Shown: positions 18,403 through 27,806, counted from the stretch's first letter. The stretch: 64,000 bases of DNA from Halobacillus amylolyticus (GCF_022921115.1 NZ_CP095075.1:1902001-1966000), one strand, 5' to 3'. The notes: generated by a model not told the origin, from the letters alone. Numbers and translations: made by a program.

Positions 18403-18570
18403 ATATTATTCTTATATTATTTTCTAGAGTTTAACACACAAAGTTAGCCTTGTCTTGTAACATTTAAAATTGGATGTCCATTTGTCAGGGTGGATTCTTG
18501 AAATAGATGTAAATGGGATATTTTTCACCTTTTAACGAATACTCTAAGTAAGAAGATAGGAGGTTTTTAT

Positions 18571-18681
18571 ATGAAAAATGACTACAAGTTAGCAACTCTT
18601 TCAGAGACTGAACGAGAAAAATTAGAAAACCTTGAAAAGGAATTTGGAAAAGTACTCATTGCTTGGGAAGGAAAAAGGTAA
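18571..18681 (+). CDS. small conserved-looking protein, 36 residues
   Basis: A 36-residue ORF with a strong AGGAGG site seven bases before ATG. The product is mostly one charged amphipathic helix (LSETEREKLENLEKEFGK) ending in IAWEGKR. I recall similar tiny proteins in Bacillaceae but cannot name a family. The gene is followed by a hairpin at 18713-18740. No function assigned. Confidence 0.6.
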   Translation: MKNDYKLATLSETEREKLENLEKEFGKVLIAWEGKR

Positions 18682-18712
18682 CCAACCTCCGTATCCCTCA
18701 CGGCGGTATTTT

Positions 18713-18740
18713 GTTTCCAGCTTCCTACTAAGCTGGAAAC
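18713..18740 (+). terminator. hairpin after the 36-residue ORF
   Basis: Perfect 11-bp stem GTTTCCAGCTT / AAGCTGGAAAC. The following CTTGTCTTT is only moderately T-rich. Confidence 0.55.
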
Positions 18741-18812
18741 CTTGTCTTTAGCTAACCGAACGACCTTCATCGCTCGGGACTTGAATCCTATAGCTTCGAC
18801 CCATGCCGGCTA

Positions 18813-18850
18813 CAAAAATAAAACCGTCTCGGGCTTGTCTCGAGACGGTT
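18813..18850 (-). terminator. terminator of the S8 protease gene
   Basis: AACCGTCTCG pairs with CGAGACGGTT, followed on the minus strand by TTTTATTTTTG, seven bases after the protease stop. Confidence 0.88.
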
Positions 18851-18856
18851 GGTATA

Positions 18857-20311
18857 TTATCTTAGAGACTTATGTTTTGGACCCTTCTGAGCCTTACTGT
18901 CTGTCAATGCAAACGCACTATCTACGGCCGCGTAAGCATTCACATAGCCAGTGCCGACTTCCCACGCTTCATATCCTGGCATGTTCGTAGTAGTTTCTGT
19001 CAAGATTTCAAATACTTCGTCAGGGGACAGCGTCGGATTGGCTTCAAGCATCAACATGACTATACCTGCAACGTGTGGCGTAGCCATGGATGTTCCACTT
19101 AACGTAGTATAATACGGCAGAAAAGCAGTGGGTATATTTTCTACGTCGGTAGTCGTATTAAGTACTCCTACCGGTGACAGAGTTCTGGTTGACACGATGT
19201 TTAAACCTGGAGCTGTTAGGTCAGGCCGGTTGAAATACGTATAGGTTTCACCTTCGATAGTAAACGTGCCGCTTTCACCTTTCACACCGCGGGAAGAAAA
19301 ATCAGCAAGCTCATTTTCAAAGGTACCTGCTGCCACAGAAATTACCCAAGGCGCGAGAGAATACGGATTCATCGTATCTGCCCCAGGACCAGCATTACCG
19401 GCGGCAAATGTCACAACCATTCCCCGTTCATACGCCGCTTTACTAGCAACATTGACTGGACCATTCGGATCGAATTCACCTGATGAACCCCAAGAATTTG
19501 TAATAACGCGAATGTCAAATTCCGCCTGATGGGTTAAAGCGTAGTCAAATCCGCCAATAGCATCAAGAATAAAGAGAGCACCGCCGGAACCATAGCCGAC
19601 TAAATCAGCACCCGGGGCAACACCTTCGTATTTTCCGTTAGACATTTGTCCTGTTCCACCCACAGTACCAGCAACATGTGTCCCATGCCCGGAATTTGTA
19701 TCCGTGTTCACAACGCCCTCTTGATACGTCACAGGGCCAATATCGCTATAGGCATGTAAGTTAATGGAGCTAAGTACGTTTTCAACCAGATGGGAACCAT
19801 ATTCCAAGTCTGCATGTGTGCCGTCAACCCCGCTATCATGAACAAGAACGGAACCCCCTTCTCCGGTAACAGGAAGACCTTCGTTCCTTTTTGTCATTTG
19901 ATCATCCGTACGAACCTGATCAACTCCTGTAAGTTCTGTGGCCTTCTCGTTAAAGTAAGACAGCTTTCTGTTCAAGTAGAGAGAACGAACTCCTTCTGCT
20001 TGTGCTAATTTATCAATCTGACTTTCTGTTGCTAAGACACCGGCAACTGGAAGGGCCTTCATGGTAACCCCTTCCGTCAATCCAATCTTTTCGAGTAAAG
20101 CAACATTTTGAGTAGTTGGGGCTCCTTCACCTTCAAAAGTGACCACCACTTCAAACGGCCCTGTCTCCGTTTCTAATGCTTTATTTAGGTGGGGATCGAT
20201 AGAAACGTTTACACCTGTTTCAGCATTCACACCTAATCCACTTGGAAAAAGTGAAACAAGTAAGGTCAAGATTGCAGCCAATGATAAAACAATACTTGCT
20301 CTTTTCTTCAT
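18857..20311 (-). CDS. secreted subtilisin-like S8 serine protease
   Basis: A 484-residue preproprotease. Signal peptide 1-30, then an inhibitor I9-type propeptide (about 35-125). The catalytic triad is clear: Asp in DSGVDGTHADL, His in SGHGTHVAGTVGG, Ser in SGTSMATPHVAG, with the oxyanion Asn in FAAGNAGPG. A roughly 20-residue insert sits between the oxyanion and Ser motifs. It resembles extracellular Bacillus and halophile proteases of the WprA/Vpr type, without a long C-terminal extension. AGGAGGAG precedes the ATG. It is monocistronic with its own terminator. Confidence 0.93.
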   Translation of the reverse strand: MKKRASIVLSLAAILTLLVSLFPSGLGVNAETGVNVSIDPHLNKALETETGPFEVVVTFEGEGAPTTQNVALLEKIGLTEGVTMKALPVAGVLATESQIDKLAQAEGVRSLYLNRKLSYFNEKATELTGVDQVRTDDQMTKRNEGLPVTGEGGSVLVHDSGVDGTHADLEYGSHLVENVLSSINLHAYSDIGPVTYQEGVVNTDTNSGHGTHVAGTVGGTGQMSNGKYEGVAPGADLVGYGSGGALFILDAIGGFDYALTHQAEFDIRVITNSWGSSGEFDPNGPVNVASKAAYERGMVVTFAAGNAGPGADTMNPYSLAPWVISVAAGTFENELADFSSRGVKGESGTFTIEGETYTYFNRPDLTAPGLNIVSTRTLSPVGVLNTTTDVENIPTAFLPYYTTLSGTSMATPHVAGIVMLMLEANPTLSPDEVFEILTETTTNMPGYEAWEVGTGYVNAYAAVDSAFALTDSKAQKGPKHKSLR

Positions 20312-20633
20312 GTTTGTGAGTCTCCTCCTTTTTATTAATCTTCTAAAATCCTTTTCCGCACTATACTAACACAAAATTTAAAATTTTCAGTATACACGGT
20401 TTAAAAAACACCTTTGGAACTAGCATTTGCTAGTTTATGGTTAATGTAAAGGACCAAAATTTATTCCAATTTAAACGAACGGGTATCGGATAGGGAATAC
20501 ATATAAAAAAACGAGCTTGAAAACTTAAGCCCGTTTTTCCGAAATAACTAGATTCATCTCTACAAGTCCCAATGTTTAATAGAGCTTGGATTAATAAATC
20601 CATGAAATGTTCCACTCTTCACGAACATTAACC
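20312..20633. other. intergenic region between protease and esterase genes
   Basis: No gene recognised. It holds the protease promoter region and, at 20505-20541, the esterase terminator. Confidence 0.4.
20505..20541 (-). terminator. terminator of the carboxylesterase gene
   Basis: AAACGGGCTTAAG pairs with AAGCTCGTTT and is followed on the minus strand by TTTTTATATG, about 95 bases after the esterase stop. Confidence 0.7.
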
Positions 20634-22115
20634 TTAATTAACAACAACTTTTTCCCAATTCACTCGGTCTTCGCTAGTTGGATCATGCTCAATTCTGCTT
20701 TCCGCGTTAAAAATCATTGTAGACCGATTTTCCAAATCATAATCCGGCCAACTTGGGATAGCTTGAGTATTTGGGTTACCACTCAGAGCAAAGGCAATCC
20801 AAGCCTGATGCATCTGCTCAGACACTTTCTGCCGGTCAGAAGAGTCACCTATCAGAGACTTTGCACTATCAATCGTATTCCAGACAAATGGAATTTCCAA
20901 AGCATGACAGGCTTTTAATCTGCCATTAGAAACAGGACTCTGCCAGTCGAAGCGGTACATCCAGACAGGGGCATCCTGTTCCAGTTGCATCTCCGCCAAT
21001 TTAATTGCTGGATAGAAAAACACACGGAGGGTCATCAGTTGATCATAGAGGGTTTGAGTTAATTTTTCTCCCTTGTCCAAGAATTGATCAGAGATTTTTG
21101 GCCACCGTGAGCCAAACGTCCGCCCGAACATGTTCGCAACATCTTTAGGATCTCCGTTTTTCCATATAGGGTCAAAAAAGGTAAAGAGTCGGAATTCATC
21201 TTTAGTAGTCCCAATTAAAATAGGAACACCTTTAGCAGCACCTGCGGCCAATGCCTTCTCTGGATGTTCGGGTAAGGACACCCCATCGATGACTGGCTGC
21301 AAACTCATCGAAGGAAGAGCAGCGGAAGCTTCCACTAGTTTCTCGATCGGCATATCCACAAGCTTTGATAGTTCATCCGCGCCCACGTCTAAAGAATCCA
21401 AAAGATGGTGGGCAACCTTTGTAGCCTTTGATGAGCTTAAAGCATTTTTAGCAGCACCACTTTGCAGGATCGCCTGATGGAATAGTCCTTTTGCTGAAGG
21501 GAGTGCCAGTAATACACCAATGCTCATCGCCCCTGCCGATTCGCCAAAAACAGTCACCCGATTAGGGTCCCCACCAAAAGCTTCTATATTTTCCTGTACC
21601 CATCGTAAAGCAGCGACTTGATCGAGTATCCCGCAGTTTCCAGAAGTCGCATACTCCTCACCTCCAATTTCGCCTAAGTGAAGAAAGCCCATTATTCCAA
21701 GCCGATAATTGATCGTAACGACCACAACGTCACCTTCAGTAGCAAAAGAAGTTCCGTCATAGAAATCGCTAGAACCGGAACCCGAAATAAATGCTCCTCC
21801 ATGAATCCAGACCATAACAGGACGGCGTTTGTCATCCGCCCCTGGTGACCAAACATTTAAATACAAACAATCTTCACTTGTGTTTTTCGCCTCATTACCC
21901 AAAAAATCCGAAATTTCCCTCGAAGGCTGTGGTGAGGCTGGACCGAAATGTGTAGCATCACGGATCCCCTCCCATGATTCAGGTTGTTCAGGCGGCTGAA
22001 AACGAAGAGGGCCTAGTGGTGGTTTTGCATAAGGAATCCCCTTCCAAGCATATACCCCTTCAACTTGTTTCCCTTTAACTTTACCGTTAGCTGTTTCGAC
22101 TACGGTCATTGACAT
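20634..22115 (-). CDS. pnbA: type-B carboxylesterase (para-nitrobenzyl esterase family)
   Basis: A 493-residue alpha/beta hydrolase of normal family length. Visible landmarks: ETANGKVKG and WKGIPYAKPPLGPLRF at the N-terminus, oxyanion region WIHGGAFISGSG, nucleophile elbow FGESAGAMS, acidic residue in TTKDEFRLF and catalytic His in ACHALEIPFVW. No signal peptide, so it is cytoplasmic. It hydrolyses esters of simple alcohols or aryl esters; the natural substrate is unknown. GAAGGAGA precedes the ATG. The symbol is by family resemblance only. Confidence 0.88.
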   Translation of the reverse strand: MSMTVVETANGKVKGKQVEGVYAWKGIPYAKPPLGPLRFQPPEQPESWEGIRDATHFGPASPQPSREISDFLGNEAKNTSEDCLYLNVWSPGADDKRRPVMVWIHGGAFISGSGSSDFYDGTSFATEGDVVVVTINYRLGIMGFLHLGEIGGEEYATSGNCGILDQVAALRWVQENIEAFGGDPNRVTVFGESAGAMSIGVLLALPSAKGLFHQAILQSGAAKNALSSSKATKVAHHLLDSLDVGADELSKLVDMPIEKLVEASAALPSMSLQPVIDGVSLPEHPEKALAAGAAKGVPILIGTTKDEFRLFTFFDPIWKNGDPKDVANMFGRTFGSRWPKISDQFLDKGEKLTQTLYDQLMTLRVFFYPAIKLAEMQLEQDAPVWMYRFDWQSPVSNGRLKACHALEIPFVWNTIDSAKSLIGDSSDRQKVSEQMHQAWIAFALSGNPNTQAIPSWPDYDLENRSTMIFNAESRIEHDPTSEDRVNWEKVVVN

Positions 22116-22391
22116 TTCATTTCTCCTTCCCCATTAGGTGGTGAACTAACCAATCATCGATATATGTATTATATTCTATTCAACAGAAAGCCCACTTTTC
22201 CTTCAATTAAAGAAACGCCGGCCTCTCTAAAAAAACGTGGCATTAGTGAAATAGATTTCCGTCCTAATTCGATTAGATTCTACCCAGACCAGATAATATT
22301 CTTCCCTAACTAAAAAATCTGACGGTGAAACGTACAATAACCACATAAGATGCTTTTAGAGCAAGCAAAGATCCTCATTTAAAGGAAGTGA

Positions 22392-22906
22392 GTGAAAACA
22401 GCAGATATAAACCAACCTAACTTTAATCAGGAATCCCTTTTATCTGAAATTGAATATCCATTCAATCATGGGTATCCAATTTAGGAGAACGTGAATTTCG
22501 GCGTGCAGAACGAACTAGAAAGGTAATAGGATTAACATACCCTATCATTGGTCACGGATCTCTCCGCGTTGTTTTCGATCTTAATAATGGATATGTACTA
22601 AAAATAGCCAAACGCAAAATAGGGCTGGATAGCATTACAAATGAAGTCAGCTTACACAAAAACTGTCCTCCCCATTTGCGAAAACATCTCTGCCCTGTAA
22701 AAGAATTTGGACGTGGCTGGATTATTATGAAGAAAATGAATCCAATCTCTACGATTAATCAGGATTGGAGAGATAAGATTTTAGAGGTAAAAAACGGTTT
22801 TTTGAAAAGTGGTATTGAACCGCAAGACCTAAAAAGTGCTAATCTGGCATTGTCTAGTGAGGGAGATATTATCGTCATCGATTACGGAAATTTTACTAGC
22901 CGCTGA
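22392..22906 (+). pseudogene. protein kinase-like small protein, one frameshift
   Basis: Starts at a GTG with AAAGGAAG upstream and reads to an apparent stop at 22482. Adding one T to the TTT run at 22480-22482 restores a frame that continues to 22906, giving about 171 residues. The middle shows a kinase-like glycine loop (IIGHGSLRVVFDLNNGYVLK) and the C-terminus has DLKSANLAL and IIVIDYGN, like the catalytic and DFG regions. It resembles small kinase-like proteins of phages and Bacillaceae. Either inactivated or a base-calling error. Confidence 0.65.
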
Positions 22907-23102
22907 TATTATCCATTAGAGACGATATCATACTGCGTATAAGTGATAAGTGATGCTACCATTTGTCATTATTTGATCAGTTTCTCAGTAATAACACTGT
23001 TCTTATGGTAGCAACTATTACCACGCAGCCAGTGTTCATGTTCGTAGTCATCTCTTTCGCTATAAATTTTGGAGCATTGGAATTTGGTATGAGCCCTGCA
23101 AT

Positions 23103-23143
23103 AAGAAAATAAAGACCAGCATAATATCGAGATGACGCTGGCC
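23103..23143 (-). terminator. terminator of the acetyltransferase gene
   Basis: GGCCAGCG pairs with TGCTGGTC across a 13-base loop and is followed on the minus strand by TTTATTTTCTT, 40 bases after the stop. Confidence 0.75.
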
Positions 23144-23180
23144 TGATTTTGATGATTGAAAAAAAAGATAGCTAAAGGAT

Positions 23181-23738
23181 TTATTTAGTCTGGCCTTTAG
23201 CCTCCCACTCCCTAGATAAGATCCCGTACAACACACAATCATGGTAATGATCATATAAAAATTCACCATCTCTAATCATTCCCTCTTGCTTAAAACCAAG
23301 TCTTTTAGGTATACCATTGCTTTTTTGATTATCAACACCACATTGTATTTCAACACGATTCAGCTTATAGTTTTCAAAAGCATAGTTTACTAACGCTTTC
23401 ACGACCTTGGTCATAACCCCGTAGCCCTGGTATTTTTCAGAGAGCCAGTAACCAATACTCGTTTTTTGGTTGGACCAATCAATACCGTGAAACCCAGCCA
23501 TACCTGCTAATTTATTTTTGTAAAGAATGCCAGCTTGAAAACCGTCATGAGAGGCGGATTGTTTTAACCACATTTCGATTACAGGCTCATAATCCTTTTC
23601 TTGTTTCATGCTATCCACCCAGGGAAGCCACCTTCTTAGAGAATCTCTTGACCCATCCACTAGGGCAAACAACTCTTTGGCATCTTCCTTCTCTAGTAAT
23701 TTCAATGATAAGTCTGTATCAACATTTAATGTGAACAT
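23181..23738 (-). CDS. GNAT N-acetyltransferase, RimJ/RimL (YdaF) group
   Basis: A 185-residue GNAT protein of the ribosomal-protein-serine acetyltransferase-like group. Typical features: N-terminal LKLLEKEDAKELFALVD, then DSLRRWLPWVD, IGYWLSEKYQGYGVMT (acetyl-CoA loop region) and the C-terminal motif RLGFKQEGMIRDGEFL. It should transfer an acetyl group from acetyl-CoA to an amine; the acceptor is unknown. GAGAGGGATGTT precedes the start. It lies 75 bases after the Cdd1-like gene, same strand. Confidence 0.9.
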   Translation of the reverse strand: MFTLNVDTDLSLKLLEKEDAKELFALVDGSRDSLRRWLPWVDSMKQEKDYEPVIEMWLKQSASHDGFQAGILYKNKLAGMAGFHGIDWSNQKTSIGYWLSEKYQGYGVMTKVVKALVNYAFENYKLNRVEIQCGVDNQKSNGIPKRLGFKQEGMIRDGEFLYDHYHDCVLYGILSREWEAKGQTK

Positions 23739-23812
23739 AACATCCCTCTCGATCAGTTTTAACTTTAGGTTTCATAGAAAATAACTTAAGCCCCGGCTTT
23801 GTTTTCAATTTT

Positions 23813-24277
23813 TCACTCATACCAAGCCTTCTTTGGCCTTGATTTCGGATAACCCTCTTTTTGACGGTACAATTTTCTTTCTTCAGTAAAATCGAACCAT
23901 TGCTTATTACTTTTAGGGTGATTAGCATAATAGATGACACATCGAATCTGATCTTCTACACATGGATCAGTCCAGACACCAAGATTGCTCTCTAACTTAT
24001 CGAATAGTTCGGCACCATTTTCATCCTGAATTTCGTGTAAAGAACTGATTCCAAGATTATGTACAATTTTTTCAGCTAACTTCTCGCCAATGGAAGGGAC
24101 TTGTTGAAAGGCTGCCAACCCTTTTATTAGTCTTGCTCGATTCATCGGCACACAAAGAATCTTAGACAATTCATCTACTTCCTTATTACGAATGTCGCTT
24201 ATTTTCACTTTTGCCTTCCTCAGTTTAGCTTTTTCATCTTTTTCAAAAGGCAGCTTGATGTTCTTGTTTCCGCTCAT
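23813..24277 (-). CDS. Cdd1-like helix-hairpin-helix protein (pathogenicity locus family)
   Basis: A 154-residue protein. It shows the helix-hairpin-helix segment FQQVPSIGEKLAEKIVHNLG (about 63-82) and the family signature GVWTDPCVEDQIRCVIYYAN (about 106-125). The family has no proven activity; the HhH motif suggests nucleic acid binding. The ATG at 24277 has AGGAGGG six bases upstream, and is preferred over a GTG further upstream. It lies just downstream of the broken VOC gene. Confidence 0.85.
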   Translation of the reverse strand: MSGNKNIKLPFEKDEKAKLRKAKVKISDIRNKEVDELSKILCVPMNRARLIKGLAAFQQVPSIGEKLAEKIVHNLGISSLHEIQDENGAELFDKLESNLGVWTDPCVEDQIRCVIYYANHPKSNKQWFDFTEERKLYRQKEGYPKSRPKKAWYE

Positions 24278-24301
24278 CGTTCGCCCTCCTAACACCTTCC
24301 A

Positions 24302-24663
24302 TCACTTTGAAATAGAAAAATCCTGATATAGACCAATCCTGTTTCCATATGGGTCTTCAAACGTAGACCATGCCGCCGGTACACCTTCTCTTGTGTTAAC
24401 CCCTTCAATCTTTACATCCAATTCTTTCATAAGCCGCAGTCTCTCACTTTCAATATTTTCTACCCCTAACCGCAAAGGGCCATTCCCTACTGTCGGCTGT
24501 CCTTTTGCAACCTGAAGCCATGCATCTTGTGTGATTTCCCCTCGGCAAAGTCTTCATGGGGAACGAAATCAGGTTTTCTACTGAAAAGCTTCTCGTACCA
24601 TTTTATACCTTCTTCGTAATCAGATATTCTTACTTGAAATGTTACCCCTGTATTGCTTCCCAT
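24302..24663 (-). pseudogene. VOC (glyoxalase/bleomycin resistance) family protein, frameshifted
   Basis: An ATG at 24663 with AGGAGG seven bases upstream begins MGSNTGVTFQVRISDYEEGI, typical of VOC proteins. At the G run corresponding to plus-strand 24538-24541 the frame breaks. Adding one G continues through DAWLQVAKGQPTVGNGPLRLGV to DPYGNRIGLYQD and a stop at 24302. Total 120 residues, a normal single-domain VOC length. Family members bind a metal and act on glyoxal adducts or antibiotics; no specific role is visible. Confidence 0.75.
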
Positions 24664-24876
24664 GACATAGCCTCCTACGAATTTTTCAAGTTCATGATCA
24701 AACCCGATATTTGTTGACTCTATAACTTTCTATTTTTTCCATATAAAATCCTTCTTTGATTCGGCCCTCTGGGAAAAATGTGTAGTATAACTATTGGGAT
24801 TCGCTGTTCATCACAAGCCTGTATTTTCTAAAACTGCTGTTAAGAAAAATCTTACTAAAGCTAATAAACATAAAAG

Positions 24877-24922
24877 CGGAGTCTGTCCCTAAGTAGTTTA
24901 ATTTACTTGGGAACAGACTCCG
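24877..24922. terminator. bidirectional hairpin after the membrane gene pair
   Basis: CGGAGTCTGT pairs with ACAGACTCCG, with CCC/GGG continuing inwards. It lies about 55 bases beyond the stop at 24976 and near the VOC gene start. The remaining 24664-24975 interval has no gene. Confidence 0.6.
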
Positions 24923-24975
24923 TAACCACAATCATGTTTTGTCTTAATGTTTTTAAGTGGCCTCAAGTCTTTTTT

Positions 24976-25479
24976 TCAACCATTGCTCTTGAGCACCTTG
25001 AACTTTGAAAATACGAGCTCATAGTATAAACCGGTTACCGTTTGCGTCATTAGAAATATCGGAAAAGAAAAAGGAATCTTATATCCCTTCTGGAATTGAA
25101 CAATCTCTAGCAAGGTGAAAACCCATTGCATCCCCACACCTATCATGGCCCAAGCCACAATGTACCATATGAAGGTTTTCTTATTAATTCGAAAAGATTC
25201 ATAAAAGTAAATAAAAAAGTAACTGAACGGCGCAAATAAAAGATAGTACAATAAGTCAAATAAACGATAACCATTCGAATCGTTCAGCTTAAAAAAGTCA
25301 ACGAGCCCACCGCCGATTGTAAAGTCGAATAAAACCCCAATCGTAAATCCCCATAATAAAAATAATAACGTAATCTCGCGAGCGAACTTTTTAGGAAGCA
25401 AGAATAAGACGGCATAACTTACGACAACGAAAAGCAATATGGATATTTCGTTTTTATCAAAACTCCCCCATAAGCTCAT
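24976..25479 (-). CDS. integral membrane protein, CBO0543-like
   Basis: A 167-residue protein with five membrane segments and a central FDLLYYLLFAPFSYFFIYFYE stretch split by short loops. It resembles the small five-helix Bacillaceae membrane proteins annotated CBO0543 family, whose role is unknown. Its start overlaps the stop of the preceding membrane gene by four bases (ATGA), so the two are translationally coupled and may form a complex. Confidence 0.65.
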   Translation of the reverse strand: MSLWGSFDKNEISILLFVVVSYAVLFLLPKKFAREITLLFLLWGFTIGVLFDFTIGGGLVDFFKLNDSNGYRLFDLLYYLLFAPFSYFFIYFYESFRINKKTFIWYIVAWAMIGVGMQWVFTLLEIVQFQKGYKIPFSFPIFLMTQTVTGLYYELVFSKFKVLKSNG

Positions 25480-25949
25480 GAGTATTTCACCTCACTCTGG
25501 GCGCTCTTTCTAAAGAATTTGAGGGAAAAATAAGCTATTACATGAAGACTCAAATAATATATGGCATCATAACCTATGTTCCACTTAATATAATTCGTCA
25601 TGTTGAAGAAGGTTGAAAAGAACGTCAATAAGAGCAATATTGCTAAAGATGTACTCACATTTAATAAGGATTTGGCGAACGTGTTTGCTCTGCAAAGCAG
25701 ATTTAATTGCGTTACTAAAATCATAGGAATAATTATACTTCTAAACAATAAAAAAGCGGTATAATCCATTGCGTCCTTTGTTGATTTAATGAGTTTCATC
25801 TCTTCATAAATAATCCAAGTCCAATTAATGCTAATCACCAGAATGATCAAAAACACAAAGGTATTTTCGATTATTGACAACTTCTTTGGAATGGCTAAAA
25901 AAAGTGCTAATACCAGCCATGAAGTAAAGAAAAACACAGCAAACGCCAT
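25476..25949 (-). CDS. integral membrane protein, first gene of a coupled pair
   Basis: A 157-residue protein with about five hydrophobic segments; family unknown, though its size and topology match its downstream partner, suggesting related proteins. The ATG at 25949 has AAGGAGGG five bases upstream; the frame begins six codons earlier at an ATG without room for a site. Only the four-base overlap with the next gene and shared topology are informative. Confidence 0.6.
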   Translation of the reverse strand: MAFAVFFFTSWLVLALFLAIPKKLSIIENTFVFLIILVISINWTWIIYEEMKLIKSTKDAMDYTAFLLFRSIIIPMILVTQLNLLCRANTFAKSLLNVSTSLAILLLLTFFSTFFNMTNYIKWNIGYDAIYYLSLHVIAYFSLKFFRKSAQSEVKYS

Positions 25950-26102
25950 AAAGACCCTCCTTCTCATTGCCGTTATTATGTGTTTTTCAAAGCGGAAGTA
26001 TACGATTCAAAGAACGGTGAGCCTATCTTTAAGTGTCGGTAATTTTTTGTGTTTTTTTGACAATAACCGTTGTCAAAAGATGAGACATGTCCAAGCAGAA
26101 TA

Positions 26103-26136
26103 ACCAGCGGGGTACGGGGACCCTGCTGGTTTTTTT
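26103..26136 (+). terminator. orphan plus-strand terminator with a possible gene remnant
   Basis: ACCAGCGGGGT pairs with ACCCTGCTGGT and is followed by TTTTTT. No plus-strand gene precedes it. A short frame ending FDNNRCQKMRHVQAE at 26101 may be the surviving 3' end of a deleted gene. The inverted repeat TTGACAA-N6-TTGTCAA at 26057-26076 lies within that remnant. Confidence 0.6.
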
Positions 26137-26174
26137 GCGTATGATCCGATTATTGAAGGGCTAGCCCCTTACGT

Positions 26175-27009
26175 TCAATAATACTTTTCTGATTCAATAG
26201 GCTGGTGAGCCTGCCCAGCTTCCTCTAAAGGGAATTCTTTGCCGATTTTAATGTTCAGCTGTCCATTAGATATGTATTTTAGAATTTCACTTGCAGCTTC
26301 GCTTAAAGTCTCTGGCCTTTCTTTTCGTGTAGTTCCTAGACTATACCCCAAGATAGAGCGACAACTTGCATGAAGCTCTTTCGTCTTGAAATTGCCTATT
26401 TTCCACTTGAATTGCCGAAGTGAACAAGTCTCCCGTATGTTGCCAAGCAGTTCATGCTTAATTCTGAGGCCTCCCCTGCTAAAGAATCCAGGATAATGTC
26501 GCCCCTTTACCATTTGTAAGTTCGTTTACCTTATCCGAAAAACGATCATATAACAAGACGTGATCTGCTCCAGCTTCTTCAATAACTAAAAACTTATCTT
26601 TATGACTGACAGTACCAATAACCTGACCTGCTCCTAAAATTTTAGCTAATTGGATGGCTGTTGCCCCCCCAGCTGCTGCATGAATAAGTACATTTTCACC
26701 TTGTTCCAATCTTGCTACATCACGGAGAAGCTTATAGGATAAAATTGAAACCGTAGGACAAGCTGCCACTATAGAAAAATTTATATTTTCAGCAACTCCG
26801 TAAGTTAGTACATCCCAGGCAACAGCATATTCAGAATAAGATGCTTTTGAAGGAAAAGCAATCACTCGTTGGCCAACAGTTAGGCTTTTCACCTTATCTC
26901 CTATGGCTTCAACGGTTCCAGCGATATCCAGTCCAGGTGTTAAAGGAAGGTCTCCCTGCAAAAAGACGTAATCCATCATTCTTAGTTCGACTCTTCGCAA
27001 TATAAGCAC
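26175..27009 (-). pseudogene. zinc-type alcohol dehydrogenase/quinone oxidoreductase remnant
   Basis: The medium-chain dehydrogenase/reductase fold is recognisable: PLTPGLDIAGTVEAIG near the start and the NADPH region NVLIHAAAGGATAIQLAKILGA. The frame breaks near 26497 (after NELTNGKG, with DIILDSLAGEASEL next) and again at the A run near 26400 (FGNSSGK then IGNFKTKELHAS). The C-terminus LEEAGQAHQPIESEKYY is intact. The first 30 or so residues of the family are missing, so this is real decay, not only base-calling error. Confidence 0.8.
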
Positions 27010-27128
27010 ACTGCCTGTATGCGATTCTTTTTATTTAATGACCTTTTTCAAGTAAAATAGATATAAACTGGTTTGCTATAATTAGGCAATCTTAAAGGAA
27101 ACGATTTCTGGAAAGGGAGAAAAATCAC

Positions 27129-27647
27129 ATGAAGAAGATACTATTATCAGTGTTCTTACTATTTGCCGTTATTTTATCAGCCTGTGGTGACCAACAACAG
27201 CAAAGCGGCCAAGCTGATACAGATAGTCAACAGGAGGATGTAAATGAAGAGGAAAACACTCAAGATGGAACCCAAGCGGATGGGAACGGTAATCAGGGAG
27301 GTTCTGGTGGGATTGCGGCAGGAACACTAGAACCCACACTGGAAGTCAATGGAAAACAGGCATCCTTTCAAATAACGAATCAAACAGAGCGTGTGAAAAA
27401 ACTTATTCTTCCGGGAAATTCTCCATACACATATGTCATTACTAATGCCGAGGGAAAAACGGTTTTTGAAATATCAAAAAGCAATCCGCAATTTGAGCAA
27501 AAGAAACCAGTCACCCTGAAACAAGGAGAGGTCATCGAGTACAAGCTGTCTATCCCCGAAGCTTTGCAGCCAGGGACCTATGATATCACTGCTATTTTGC
27601 ATACTGAGCCTGTGGTAAAGGCAAAAACTTCATTCACAAGGGAATAG
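27129..27647 (+). CDS. lipoprotein with BsuPI-type domain
   Basis: A 172-residue lipoprotein: signal sequence ending ILSAC, then an acidic, Gln/Asn/Gly-rich linker (about 20-65), then a BsuPI-like immunoglobulin fold (ASFQITNQTERVKKLIL to GTYDITAILHTEP). BsuPI domains were named from an intracellular proteinase inhibitor, but exported members have no proven target. GGAGA lies before the ATG. It is flanked by oppositely directed genes and so is monocistronic. Confidence 0.8.
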   Translation: MKKILLSVFLLFAVILSACGDQQQQSGQADTDSQQEDVNEEENTQDGTQADGNGNQGGSGGIAAGTLEPTLEVNGKQASFQITNQTERVKKLILPGNSPYTYVITNAEGKTVFEISKSNPQFEQKKPVTLKQGEVIEYKLSIPEALQPGTYDITAILHTEPVVKAKTSFTRE

Positions 27648-27743
27648 ATCTACTTCCCCTCAAGCTTAATAAATAATTTCTCTAAGTCACACTGTAAGAA
27701 CACCTTCCTATTAAGATGGCTACACAGTAAGGTTGATTGTATA

Positions 27744-27786
27744 GAAAAGCCCCCTTTTCCAATAAATATATTAGACTAGAGGGCTT
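27744..27786 (-). terminator. terminator of the ABC exporter operon
   Basis: AAGCCCTCT pairs with AGGGGGCTT across a long A/T loop, followed on the minus strand by TTCTATAC, 20 bases after the permease stop. The T tract is short. Confidence 0.5.
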
Positions 27787-27806
27787 GGTATTTTTGTTCC
27801 ATATGT

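Noticed and set aside
23060..23269. Minus-strand frame overlapping the 3' end of the acetyltransferase gene
   Set aside because: Overlaps the clear GNAT coding region in another frame and includes its terminator.
26057..26076. TTGACAA-N6-TTGTCAA as a regulator operator
   Set aside because: It lies within a decayed gene tail, with no promoter nearby on either strand, so an operator role is not supported.
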